Positions 23,829-34,024 of a DNA stretch of 43,369 nt are shown here, in pieces; within the stretch, counting starts at the first letter, position 1, and every line of letters starts with the position of its first letter. The DNA comes from Bacteroidales bacterium (GTDB lineage Bacteria > Bacteroidota > Bacteroidia > Bacteroidales > F082): assembly GCA_030683155.1 (NCBI GenBank), contig JAUXMV010000084.1:1-43369 (forward strand), in the 5' to 3' direction. The position numbers were made by a program, and so were the translations under genes. The notes under the pieces were generated by a model that was given only the letters and a program-made list of their open reading frames with translations, was not told where the DNA came from and did no database searches.

Positions 23829-25172
23829 CTATTCAAAACCTTGTAAAAGATCTTTTACTTTTTCAATGATTTCATTTAATTTTGACTCACTTTTAGCCTC
23901 AGCGATGAAGCGCAAATAGGGCTCTGTATTAGATGGCCTGATATTAAACCAAAAATCTGAATAGTCAAGTCTGTAACCATCAAAATCAAGAAAGCGTAAA
24001 GGTTTTTCGATGTCGCTAAAGTGATTTTTAATCGCATCCATGGCCTCTTGTTTCTGATTAATTTTAAAATTCAGCTCCCCTGAATTGTAATATGGTGTTA
24101 TTGTTTTAATCAATTGCGAGAAAGTGAAACCAGCTGCCTTAAAGTCACTTAACAGATTTAAAACAATCAAGGCTGCGACCAATCCGGAATCTGAGTAGTA
24201 GAAGTCTCTGAAATAGTAATGTCCTGCAAGTTCGCCTCCGAAAAGACCATCAATTTCGCGAAGTTTTGCAGCACCATATGCTCGACCAACCCTCCAGGTT
24301 TCAACGCTGGCTCCGAATTGCTCAAGATATTCTGCTACAGCACGCGAACTCCTGATATCTTGTAAAACAAGACCCTTTTGACCTTGTTTTTCAAAAAAGT
24401 AATGCCCCATTAATGCAATAATCAGGTCAGGAGATACAAACCGGCCGTTTTCATCGATAAACATCACCCTGTCTGCATCACCATCGAAAATGATTCCAAA
24501 ATCACACTGTCTGTTGATAACCAGTTTTTTAATTTGTTCCTGATTTTCTGGTTCAAGTGGATTTGGTTCGTGACCGGGAAAATTCCCATCTGCAATATCA
24601 TTGATGTAATATGCTTGATTTCCAAGTAATTGCTTTATAAATATTGAAGCCATACCATTGCTGCAATCCACTCCAAAATGAAGATTGCTAAAGTCAGAAT
24701 TATATTTATCAAGGTATTTCAAATATTCGGATGAAAAATCAATTTTGGTGATTTCTCCTTTGGTTTCTGAAACCTTTATTTCGGACTTTTCGACCATTGC
24801 TTCCAATTTGTTGAGTCCGTTGTCATAACCAACCGGAACTACATTGGCAGCTGACACTTTCAACCCATTATGTTCTTTTGGATTGTGTGATGCGGTTATC
24901 ATAACCGAACCGCCAAATTCAAATTTTCCTGTTCCCCAATAGATCATCGGAGTTGTTGTTAATCCAGCATCAGACACATCCGCACCGCTATCTGTTATAC
25001 CTTTTGTAAGTGCTTCAAAAACTTCATCTGATGATGCCCGGCAATCACGTCCAACAAGTATATGTTTGGTATTGAGTACCTGAGGAAGAAAGTAACCAAT
25101 TTTATAAACGTCCTCAGAATTAAAATCTGTGTTCCATACTCCTCGGATATCGTATGCTTTAAATGCTTTCAT
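23829..25172 (-). CDS. manB: Phosphomannomutase/phosphoglucomutase (alpha-D-phosphohexomutase)
   Basis: The protein has 447 residues, normal for the family. It interconverts hexose 1- and 6-phosphates to feed nucleotide sugars for polysaccharide and glycan synthesis. The catalytic phosphoserine is Ser95 in ITASHNPKEHNG. The metal loop is FDGDADRVMF, the sugar loop is GGELAGHYYFRDF, and the phosphate loop near the C-terminus is RPSNTEPYLRF. The exact preference (Man or Glc) cannot be told from the sequence, so the symbol is provisional. It lies 20 bases after mltG, probably in the same transcript. Confidence 0.9.
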   Translation of the reverse strand: MKAFKAYDIRGVWNTDFNSEDVYKIGYFLPQVLNTKHILVGRDCRASSDEVFEALTKGITDSGADVSDAGLTTTPMIYWGTGKFEFGGSVMITASHNPKEHNGLKVSAANVVPVGYDNGLNKLEAMVEKSEIKVSETKGEITKIDFSSEYLKYLDKYNSDFSNLHFGVDCSNGMASIFIKQLLGNQAYYINDIADGNFPGHEPNPLEPENQEQIKKLVINRQCDFGIIFDGDADRVMFIDENGRFVSPDLIIALMGHYFFEKQGQKGLVLQDIRSSRAVAEYLEQFGASVETWRVGRAYGAAKLREIDGLFGGELAGHYYFRDFYYSDSGLVAALIVLNLLSDFKAAGFTFSQLIKTITPYYNSGELNFKINQKQEAMDAIKNHFSDIEKPLRFLDFDGYRLDYSDFWFNIRPSNTEPYLRFIAEAKSESKLNEIIEKVKDLLQGFE

Positions 25173-25192
25173 AGTTGTAATTTAGGGAAATG

Positions 25193-26281
25193 TTATTTTC
25201 TGATATTCAGCCTGTCCAGTGCCTGACGGTATCTCCAGGCGTTCATCTCATGTTGCGCATTGGTTTCAGCAAAAGCGTGATAGCCTGATAGATCATCTTT
25301 GGCGCAAAAGAAAAAATATTTGTGATTCTCATAGTTGAGCACAGCATCGATGGAAGCTATTGACGGAATACAAATCGGGCCGGGTGGCAATCCGCCATAC
25401 TTATAGGTGTTGTAAGGAGATTCGATGGTTTTATGAATATCCAGAACACGCCGGATCTCAAAATCTCCGACAGCAAAAACCAGGGTGGGGTCTGCTTGTA
25501 GCCGCCAACCGTTTCTGAGTCTGTTGATATATACGCCGGCCATTCTTGCTTTTTCGTCATTCTTATTGGTTTCTTTTTCAATGATAGATGCCAATGTCGA
25601 AACTTGTATCTCATTCATATTTAGCACTTTCATTTTATCAATGCGTGTACTGTTCCAAAATTTCTTATTTTCCTGAAACATACGTGAGATAAAACTTTCG
25701 GCATTGGTTGTCCAATAAAATTCGTAAGTATTTGGAATAAATAGTGCAGGAATTGTTTTTTCATTAAATCCCAGAAAACTCAGATAGGCTGTATCTGTTA
25801 GTAAACTTACAATTGAATTTGAATCTGCTTCAATCTGTGTTGATACCCTTCCGGCAAGTTGAAAAACATCGCGCATATTGTTAAAAGTCACCATTACAGG
25901 TGATTGCGCTCCAGAACGCAACAATCGCACGACTTCAAGGTTATTCATGCCTTGTGCCAACAAATAGCGTCCCGGCTTTACATTTTCATCATACTTTAAC
26001 CATTTGGAAACGAGTTCAAAGCTTTGCCTGTGGATTATAACTCCTTTTCTAAATAAAATTTCTTTAACACCTTCGAAATCTGTGCCTGTTGGAATTTCAA
26101 CATCAGCGTGGTTTTCTCCTCCAACCCAAACATTTTCCTCCAACACAGTTTTATAAAAAGCATAAGTGAATAGGGCAAAAATTAAAAATAAAATAACAGA
26201 GGTAACGAAAAGGAATTTCCTGTTAAATCTTCGTTTTCGCCTTTCTCCAATGTTGCCAAAAGAAGGATGGTAATATGCCAT
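25193..26281 (-). CDS. mltG: Endolytic transglycosylase MltG
   Basis: The protein has 362 residues. A single N-terminal membrane helix (about 22-46) anchors it, then a LysM-like region (about 60-130) and the YceG catalytic domain. The catalytic Glu is in ASIIEKETNKNDEKARMAGV. Other conserved blocks are LQADPTLVFA, YNTYKYGGLPPGPIC and HAFAETNAQH near the end. MltG cleaves nascent glycan strands at the inner membrane and sets their length. It lies 3 bases after the GNAT gene and 20 bases before the phosphohexomutase gene, a tight envelope cluster. Confidence 0.95.
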   Translation of the reverse strand: MAYYHPSFGNIGERRKRRFNRKFLFVTSVILFLIFALFTYAFYKTVLEENVWVGGENHADVEIPTGTDFEGVKEILFRKGVIIHRQSFELVSKWLKYDENVKPGRYLLAQGMNNLEVVRLLRSGAQSPVMVTFNNMRDVFQLAGRVSTQIEADSNSIVSLLTDTAYLSFLGFNEKTIPALFIPNTYEFYWTTNAESFISRMFQENKKFWNSTRIDKMKVLNMNEIQVSTLASIIEKETNKNDEKARMAGVYINRLRNGWRLQADPTLVFAVGDFEIRRVLDIHKTIESPYNTYKYGGLPPGPICIPSIASIDAVLNYENHKYFFFCAKDDLSGYHAFAETNAQHEMNAWRYRQALDRLNIRK

Positions 26282-26284
26282 GTT

Positions 26285-26821
26285 TTATTTTTGGTTAAAT
26301 GGATTAATTAATTGATATTGAAGCTGATCTGTATATGAATTAATGTTTTTTAACCAATCTTTTCGTGTCCCGGTGTGCAAATAATTTCTGCCCTCAAATA
26401 GCTTTTTACTTTGATGATTTTCAGCTGAGATCAAACAATAAATCTGATGAAGGTCAAGAGTGTTAAAAACATAATCCTCAGTGAGTTCAAGAGCGATATT
26501 TGCAAAACCTTTGTTTCGAAATGCATCTTCGATAAAGATGCCGACTCCTGCTCGCTTGTGCAAGGGATCAAAATCGTAAATATCAACTGAGCCAATCGAT
26601 CTGACAACTTCACCCTCCTTAAGATCTATCATAATGCGCAGTTGTTTGTTTGCGAAAATGTCACCACCATTAAGAATGAATTGCTCAATCTGAAACATGG
26701 AGTAGGGGGCAATCGTATCGCTTACCTTCCAAACAAGCATGTCATTTTCCCACATGTAAATTTGATGCGCATCTGAAGGCTCTACAGCTCTTAAAAAAAC
26801 ATTTCCCTTTCTTAAAAACAT
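26285..26821 (-). CDS. GNAT-family N-acetyltransferase
   Basis: The protein has 178 residues. It opens VFLRAVEPSDAHQIYMWEND in the style of RimJ/RimL or SpeG-type acetyltransferases. The acetyl-CoA binding region is KRAGVGIFIEDAFRNKGFAN, followed by ALELTEDYVFNTLDLHQIYCLI and a final NHQSKKLFEG. The substrate is unknown; the neighbours dapF and mltG suggest an envelope or amino-acid substrate, but that is inference. The gap to mltG is 3 bases. Confidence 0.85.
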   Translation of the reverse strand: MFLRKGNVFLRAVEPSDAHQIYMWENDMLVWKVSDTIAPYSMFQIEQFILNGGDIFANKQLRIMIDLKEGEVVRSIGSVDIYDFDPLHKRAGVGIFIEDAFRNKGFANIALELTEDYVFNTLDLHQIYCLISAENHQSKKLFEGRNYLHTGTRKDWLKNINSYTDQLQYQLINPFNQK

Positions 26822-26889
26822 CTTAATCTATTGCGTTATCCAAAAGTGCAAATATATGTATTTGGTCTTTGAAAAAATCTTCAAATGGT

Positions 26890-27672
26890 TTATATAGTTG
26901 CTTTTCCATTGAAAACGAATTTAACGGGTCCTTCAAGTATGATGTTGAAAAATCTGTTTTCATCTCTTTCCAGATGAACTTTGAAATCTCCTCCCCGTGT
27001 ATGGATAACAGGTGATTTGATCCCAAACCATAGATTTGCAGCAATTGCGGTTGCAGTAACGCCTGTGCCACATGAAAGTGTTTCATTTTCAACCCCACGC
27101 TCGTAGGTTCGCATATGTATTTCATTATTAATTAGTTCCATGAAATTAACATTGATACCTTCTGAAGAGATTGTTTTATCATTTCTGATTTTTTTTCCTT
27201 CTTTTACCACATCATGCGTTGCCAATTTGTCAGAAACTGCCACATAATGTGGCGATCCAGTATTCACAATCAGTCTGTTTTGGGTAAGATCAAAAGAATT
27301 GACGTCTTTCATGCTTATAGTGACATGAAACTTTGAAGGGCTGATAGATTGCACTTCAGCATGATGAAGTCCATCAAAAGCTTCAAAAACACATTTTTCA
27401 GGAACAATCTTTTCATTCATAGCAAACGCTGCAACTGACCTTCCGCCATTACCACACATGCTCCCTTCATTGCCGTCGGCATTATAATAAACCATTTTAA
27501 AATCAGCTACTTGAGAAGATTCAACAAGTATCAACCCATCACTTCCTATTCCCAGATTGCGATGACATAAAAGTGAAATTTGTTCTGTAGTAAGCTTGAT
27601 TTTCCCTTCAAGATTATTTATTAAAATAAAATCGTTACCCGCTCCGTGATATTTACTGAATAGAAAATCCAT
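26890..27672 (-). CDS. dapF: Diaminopimelate epimerase
   Basis: The protein has 260 residues, normal length. It converts LL- to meso-diaminopimelate for lysine and peptidoglycan. The start is KYHGAGNDFILIN. The two catalytic cysteines are in MCGNGGRSVAAF and ETLSCGTGVTATA. It heads the minus-strand run of dapF, GNAT, mltG and phosphohexomutase, with 68 bases to the next gene. Its presence shows that the peptidoglycan is of the meso-DAP type. On the minus strand a -7 box TACTTTTG is about 90 bases upstream of the start. Confidence 0.96.
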   Translation of the reverse strand: MDFLFSKYHGAGNDFILINNLEGKIKLTTEQISLLCHRNLGIGSDGLILVESSQVADFKMVYYNADGNEGSMCGNGGRSVAAFAMNEKIVPEKCVFEAFDGLHHAEVQSISPSKFHVTISMKDVNSFDLTQNRLIVNTGSPHYVAVSDKLATHDVVKEGKKIRNDKTISSEGINVNFMELINNEIHMRTYERGVENETLSCGTGVTATAIAANLWFGIKSPVIHTRGGDFKVHLERDENRFFNIILEGPVKFVFNGKATI

Positions 27673-27895
27673 TTTAATTGGATTATTTTGGTAATGAACC
27701 TGTTAATAAACGTTAATCGCTCAAAGCACATGAATTATGGAGCAATTTTTGTAAGCAAAAGTAAAGAAAATTATTTTAATTTATAGAGTTTTCAATGTGT
27801 TTCAGCATGTTATCAGGTGGTTAACATCAATTAACAAAAACAAAAAAACTTTAAGAACAAAAAAACGTTTCATCATTGAACTAAAAATTTGTGCT

Positions 27896-29374
27896 ATGAG
27901 ACAAGGATTTAAAAATCTAATTTTTGGAATGACTGGCGGAGCCATCATCTTATCCATCTATTTAATTTTCTCTTCAGGCAATCCAGCGCAAGGGGATTTT
28001 GAACAAGAAAACACTGTTAGATCGACAGTGCAGCCTGAAAATTTAAGTGTATATAGTGCTCGGTTTGCATCGATACCGCAAGAAATCAGTTTCGTTGATG
28101 CTGCTGAAAGTACTGTGAATGCTGTAGTTCATATTCGGACTGAAATCAATCAACGTTCAACATCTTATGATGACTTTTTTGGATCCCTCCGCGAATATTT
28201 ATATGGAAGTCCGTATCATGGAAATTCGAGGAGCCTGGTTGGATTTGGTTCAGGTGTGGTTATTTCAGACGATGGCTTCATTGTTACAAACAATCACGTT
28301 GTTGAAGGAGCAGATAAAATCGAAGTTACTTTTAACGACAAACGAAAGATGACCGGAGTGATTGTTGGCACCGATCCAACAACAGATTTGGCATTGATTA
28401 AAGTTGAAGCGAAGCAATTGCCATTTCTGGTTTTTGGAAATTCTGATAATGTCAGGGTAGGTGAATGGGTGCTTGCTATTGGCAACCCATTTAATCTGAA
28501 TTCAACTGTAACTGCTGGCATTGTAAGTGCCAAAGCCAGAAATATTAACATACTCGGAAACAGATCATCGGTCGATTCCTTTATACAAACAGATGCTGTA
28601 ATCAACCGTGGAAATAGTGGTGGGGCACTTGTAAACACTGCCGGAGAGCTTATTGGTATAAATGCGGCAATTGCTTCAAGAACAGGCGTTTATGAGGGGT
28701 ACTCCTTTGCTATTCCTGTAAATATAGTGCGAAAGGTCGTGGATGATATCATACGTTTTGGTGAGCCGCAAAAAGCGTTTCTTGGTGTCGAAATCAGAGA
28801 AATGAATGAAGAGCTGTCCAGGGAGGTTGGAGATACAGAGATAAGAGGTGTTTATATTGCAAGAGTTGTCGAAAATGGCGGTGCTGCTGAGGCAGGATTA
28901 CAATCAGCTGATGTTATTCTTGAGGTTAATAAACGTACAGTTAATACTTTATCTCAACTTCTTGAAGCTGTGGGTCAGTACCGTCCGGGCGATAACGTTG
29001 AAGTTTTAGCCCTTCGCAAGGGCAAGACACGCACTTTTAATGTGAAATTAAGAAATCAGGATGGTACAACTGAGGTAAAGAAGAAAGAAGAATTTTTCTT
29101 TAATAATGAACTTGGAGTTACTTTAGAACGACTTTCTACAAGTGACCGACAAAGATTTAATGTGTCTAATGGTTTGAAAGTTACTGAAGTAAGAGATGGG
29201 GTTTTGCGCAGAGGCGGCATCTCGAAAGATTTCATTATCATTCAAATTAATGGACAAAGGGTTGATAATAAGACAGATTTGGAAAATGCCTTAAAATCTG
29301 GACGTTCAAAAACAGTGAAGGTTCAGGGCATGTATCCAAATGGTATGAAAATAAGTTTTGAGTTTTTGAGTTAG
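27896..29374 (+). CDS. degP: HtrA/DegP-type periplasmic serine protease
   Basis: From the ATG at 27896 the protein has 492 residues; the open frame begins 99 bases earlier, but MRQGFKNLIFGMTGGAIILS gives the membrane-anchor or signal segment. The trypsin-like domain has the triad His134 (TNNHVVEGADK), Asp164 (TTDLALIKV) and Ser241 (RGNSGGALVN). Two PDZ domains follow (about 295-385 and 395-490). It degrades or refolds misfolded envelope proteins. It is followed 188 bases later by rpoD on the same strand. Confidence 0.95.
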   Translation: MRQGFKNLIFGMTGGAIILSIYLIFSSGNPAQGDFEQENTVRSTVQPENLSVYSARFASIPQEISFVDAAESTVNAVVHIRTEINQRSTSYDDFFGSLREYLYGSPYHGNSRSLVGFGSGVVISDDGFIVTNNHVVEGADKIEVTFNDKRKMTGVIVGTDPTTDLALIKVEAKQLPFLVFGNSDNVRVGEWVLAIGNPFNLNSTVTAGIVSAKARNINILGNRSSVDSFIQTDAVINRGNSGGALVNTAGELIGINAAIASRTGVYEGYSFAIPVNIVRKVVDDIIRFGEPQKAFLGVEIREMNEELSREVGDTEIRGVYIARVVENGGAAEAGLQSADVILEVNKRTVNTLSQLLEAVGQYRPGDNVEVLALRKGKTRTFNVKLRNQDGTTEVKKKEEFFFNNELGVTLERLSTSDRQRFNVSNGLKVTEVRDGVLRRGGISKDFIIIQINGQRVDNKTDLENALKSGRSKTVKVQGMYPNGMKISFEFLS

Positions 29375-29411
29375 TTTAGAATAAATTTAAATAACTTGCG
29401 TTCGAAATTCC

Positions 29412-29431
29412 GGGGATTTGAAAAAGTCCCC
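29412..29431 (+). terminator. Weak hairpin after degP
   Basis: GGGGATT (29412-29418) pairs with AGTCCCC (29425-29431), one G-T pair, loop of 6. No T tract follows, so it may be an RNA end-stabiliser or a factor-dependent stop. Confidence 0.35.
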
Positions 29432-29562
29432 ATTCGACGTTTGAAAGAATTTCAAGACTCAATACAAATTATATCAAAATTAAAATCGATTTTGATTATT
29501 TTAACGGAATAAATTGAGTGAACAAAGAGTCTAATAAAGATGTTATATAACAAAATAAATAA

Positions 29563-30429
29563 ATGAGGCAGCTAAAAATAACCAAGTCTATTACCAATCG
29601 AGAAACTGCATCGCTGGATAAGTACTTGCAGGATATTGGTAAAGAGAGCATGATTACTGCGGACGAGGAGGTGGAGCTTGCCAGAAAAATCAGAACAGGC
29701 GATCAGCAAGCGCTTGAACGTCTGGTGAATGCAAATCTTCGTTTTGTAGTTTCTGTTGCTAAACAATATCAAAATCAGGGGTTGAGTCTTCCTGACCTTA
29801 TTAACGAAGGAAATCTGGGTTTAATTAAAGCCGCCAGGCGGTTTGATGAAACCCGTGGGTTTAAATTTATTTCATATGCAGTTTGGTGGATTCGACAGTC
29901 CATTCTGCAGGCTCTCGCAGAGCAGTCAAGAATCATCAGGCTCCCTCTGAATCAGGTTGGGTCGTTAAATAAAATCAAAAAAGCCTCATCGAAACTTGAA
30001 CAGCTATTCGAAAGGCCTCCTTCAGCAGATGAAATTGCAGAGCAACTTGATCTGCCTGAGCATAAGATTGAATCAGCTCTTAAGATTTCGACAAGATATA
30101 TTTCGATGGATGCTCCTTTAAAAGCAGATGATGATCTTCTGTTTTTAGATCAATATATTCCAGAAGATGTGGAAGATACTGATGAGCCCTTGATGAGAGA
30201 ATCTCTCGGTCGTGAAATTCAGCGCTCTCTTGCCTCACTGAGTGAGAAAGAACGCGATGTCATAAATATGTATTACGGAATTGGCTTAAGTCATGGATAT
30301 ACTTTGGAGGAAATTGGTGCAAAATTTGACTTGACCCGCGAACGTGTCAGACAAATAAAAGAGAAGGCAATCAGAAGGCTTAAACATACTGCCAGAAACA
30401 GGTTGTTGAAAGCATATCTGGGTCAATAA
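29563..30429 (+). CDS. rpoD: Primary sigma factor RpoD (short Bacteroidota form)
   Basis: The protein has 288 residues. It has regions 1.2, 2, 3 and 4 but no region 1.1 and no long non-conserved insert, as usual for Bacteroidota primary sigma factors. Region 2 shows [17 protein letters not shown] and [17 protein letters not shown]. The region 4 helix-turn-helix is [21 protein letters not shown]. It should direct transcription from TTTG/TAnnTTTG promoters such as those seen here. It is alone in its transcript, with a terminator beyond. A dyad with the core AAAATCGATTTT lies 70 bases upstream. Confidence 0.96.
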   Translation: MRQLKITKSITNRETASLDKYLQDIGKESMITADEEVELARKIRTGDQQALERLVNANLRFVVSVAKQYQNQGLSLPDLINEGNLGLIKAARRFDETRGFKFISYAVWWIRQSILQALAEQSRIIRLPLNQVGSLNKIKKASSKLEQLFERPPSADEIAEQLDLPEHKIESALKISTRYISMDAPLKADDDLLFLDQYIPEDVEDTDEPLMRESLGREIQRSLASLSEKERDVINMYYGIGLSHGYTLEEIGAKFDLTRERVRQIKEKAIRRLKHTARNRLLKAYLGQ

Positions 30430-30451
30430 AACGATAGAACTAAATAAATTA

Positions 30452-30486
30452 AGCGGCGAAAGTGTTACTCTCGCTGCTTTTTTTTT
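30452..30486 (+). terminator. Intrinsic terminator of rpoD
   Basis: AGCGGCGA (30452-30459) pairs with TCGCTGCT (30471-30478), one G-T pair, followed by a run of nine T (30478-30486). It lies 22 bases after the stop codon. Confidence 0.85.
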
Positions 30487-30621
30487 GTATTTTAGAAATT
30501 GATCGTGAGTATAATTTTTATTTCAAGGATGAAAAAATGTTGATTATCAGTTAGGTTTAATATGAAAAAGGTATCAAAATAATTTTTTTCTATTTTACCG
30601 AAATCGATTGCGGAAGTTTTA

Positions 30622-30629
30622 TAAATTTG
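30622..30629 (+). promoter_or_regulatory. -7 element upstream of the GAPDH gene
   Basis: TAAATTTG followed by C matches the Bacteroidota -7 box. No clear -33 TTTG lies 18-20 bases upstream. The leader to the ATG at 30696 would be about 60 bases. Confidence 0.4.
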
Positions 30630-30695
30630 CTTGATATCGAATTATGAAGATTCATGTAATCAACCAAAAAGTAATAACAAGTCTAAAGTAAGTTT

Positions 30696-32141
30696 ATGGA
30701 AAAATTTAACTCCTCATTGAAGTCGTGGATAGACAATGAGATGGCAGCTTCAGAACTAATAAATCTAGTTAGCAGACTTTGGTACGAAAAATCAATCGAA
30801 TTGATTCTGCTTCGCTCTGTATTGGTTAACAGGGGCTCTGGAAAAATACTGAATAAGCACATCAGAGCTGAAACAATTTTGAAGAAACCTGTAAAAGTTC
30901 AAGATTCGTTGCTAATCGCAAAAGCAATTTTGGAAGAAGATGTTGCGCCTGCTCGTATTGATATCGGAAGACTGAACTCAGAATGGACAGATGAGAAAGA
31001 CCAGTTTCCATCCGTAAATGCATTTGTACGCAGAAAATTGAAAGCTTTTATAGGTGTTCCTCCACGGAGCACAAAAACCCAGGATGTTGTTCTATATGGT
31101 TTTGGTCGTATCGGTCGTCTTTTAGCACGCGAGATAACACAGTTTGCCGGCAACGGATCACATTTACGCCTGAGAGCTATAGTGACCAGAAGCAATAAGC
31201 CTGAAGATGTTAAAAAGAGAGTATCATTGTTCCGAAAAGATTCGGTGCATGGGCCATTTAATGGCGTTGCCAACGAGGACCTTGAAAATCTGAGCATGAC
31301 TGTAAACGGGCAGATAATAAAATTTATTGAAGCTAAAAACCCTGAAGATGTTGACTATACCGAATATGGCATTCACGATGCACTCGTTATAGACAACACT
31401 GGTGTTTTTCGTGACAGAGAAAATCTTTCACGTCATTTGAAGGCCAAAGGCGTTGGCAAAGTGCTGCTTACGGCTCCAGGCAAGGGTGATCTTCCAAATA
31501 TCGTTTATGGGGTTAACCAAAATGCAATAAACATTGATGAGGAAAATATCTTTTCAGCTGCATCCTGCACAACAAATGCCATTGTACCGGGTCTGGAAAT
31601 TATTGAAAAAAACTATGGAATCATAAAAGGACATATCGAAACAATTCATGCCTACACCAATGACCAGAATCTGCTTGATAATTACCACAGCAAAACAAGA
31701 AGAGGACGTTCAGCTCCTTTAAATATGGTAATAACCGAAACAGGAGCAGGTTCGGCAGCAGCCAAAGCCATCCCTTCTCTAAAAGGAAAGCTTTCATCAA
31801 ATTCAGTGCGCGTGCCTGTTCCAAATGTTTCATTGGCCATCCTTACCCTCGAAGTGAAAAAGCAAGTTACATTAGAAGAAGTAGATGCATTGTTTTTAGA
31901 GTCATCTTTGAAGGGAACATTGATCGAGCAGATCAGATACAGCAACTCAACCGAATTTGTATCTTCTGACGGTATCGGTGATTCTTGTGCATGCATTTAT
32001 GACAGTCCGGCAACGAAAGTTTCTGAGGATGGACATAGTATCATCCTGTATTTATGGTATGACAATGAATTTGGCTATACAAGTCAGGTTGTTAGACTAG
32101 CGCGCCACATAAGCAAAGTAAAGAGTTATAGATACTATTAG
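30696..32141 (+). CDS. gap: Glyceraldehyde-3-phosphate dehydrogenase, long form with N-terminal extension
   Basis: The protein has 481 residues, about 140 longer than ordinary GAPDH (about 335). The extra part is at the N-terminus (about 1-125), helical, with no signal peptide. The Rossmann start is DVVLYGFGRIGRLLAREIT (about residue 128). The catalytic Cys291 is in SAASCTTNAIVPGLE. Further GAPDH blocks are HAYTNDQNLLDNYH, RRGRSAPLNMV and WYDNEFGYTSQVVR. It catalyses the NAD(P)-linked oxidative step of glycolysis, or the reverse. The long form is common in some Bacteroidota as a second GAPDH, and may have a separate role in gluconeogenesis; that is inference. A hairpin follows it. Confidence 0.92.
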   Translation: MEKFNSSLKSWIDNEMAASELINLVSRLWYEKSIELILLRSVLVNRGSGKILNKHIRAETILKKPVKVQDSLLIAKAILEEDVAPARIDIGRLNSEWTDEKDQFPSVNAFVRRKLKAFIGVPPRSTKTQDVVLYGFGRIGRLLAREITQFAGNGSHLRLRAIVTRSNKPEDVKKRVSLFRKDSVHGPFNGVANEDLENLSMTVNGQIIKFIEAKNPEDVDYTEYGIHDALVIDNTGVFRDRENLSRHLKAKGVGKVLLTAPGKGDLPNIVYGVNQNAINIDEENIFSAASCTTNAIVPGLEIIEKNYGIIKGHIETIHAYTNDQNLLDNYHSKTRRGRSAPLNMVITETGAGSAAAKAIPSLKGKLSSNSVRVPVPNVSLAILTLEVKKQVTLEEVDALFLESSLKGTLIEQIRYSNSTEFVSSDGIGDSCACIYDSPATKVSEDGHSIILYLWYDNEFGYTSQVVRLARHISKVKSYRYY

Positions 32142-32172
32142 GAAGAAATATTTGTTGTTTTATCCAGACTTT

Positions 32173-32207
32173 AGCAGGAACATTAAAATTAATTTGATGT
32201 TCCTGCT
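32173..32207 (+). terminator. Hairpin after the GAPDH gene, overlapping the pyrG promoter
   Basis: AGCAGGAACAT (32173-32183) pairs perfectly with ATGTTCCTGCT (32197-32207), with a 13-base loop. Only a few T follow (TTG). Its last base is the first base of the -33 TTTG of the pyrG promoter. Confidence 0.6.
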
Positions 32208-32236
32208 TTGATTCACCAATTACATCACTAAATTTG
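32207..32236 (+). promoter_or_regulatory. Promoter of pyrG
   Basis: A -33 TTTG (32207-32210), an 18-base spacer and a -7 TAAATTTG (32229-32236) match the Bacteroidota consensus TTTG-N19-TAnnTTTG. The leader to the ATG at 32263 is then about 20 bases. Confidence 0.7.
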
Positions 32237-32247
32237 CACGCTTATAA

Positions 32248-33879
<1,632 letters not shown>

Positions 33880-33958
33880 GTTAATACTGTTTAGCAGGTT
33901 CTCCAGCTCTCAATTTATTGAATTTATTGAATCTACATTTTAATTATCCTTAAATGAC

Positions 33959-33987
33959 ATTTGCTTTTTAACGGGTAAAAGGCAAAT
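33959..33987 (+). terminator. Stem-loop between pyrG and yidC
   Basis: ATTTGCTTTTTA (33959-33970) pairs with TAAAAGGCAAAT (33976-33987), one G-T pair and a 5-base loop. It ends five bases before the -7-like box TATTTTTG (33993-34000) of yidC, so it may be a pyrG terminator or an operator over the yidC promoter. Confidence 0.45.
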
Positions 33988-34024
33988 AATGCTATTTTTG
34001 CAACTGTAAAATTAATTTGCGAAC

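Noticed and set aside
26823-27125. Minus-strand open frame of 100 codons overlapping dapF
   Set aside because: It is within the 3' part of dapF in another frame, and the dapF frame has all catalytic motifs.
27797-27895. Extra N-terminal 33 residues of degP
   Set aside because: They are basic and have no signal character; the ATG at 27896 begins a proper membrane segment.
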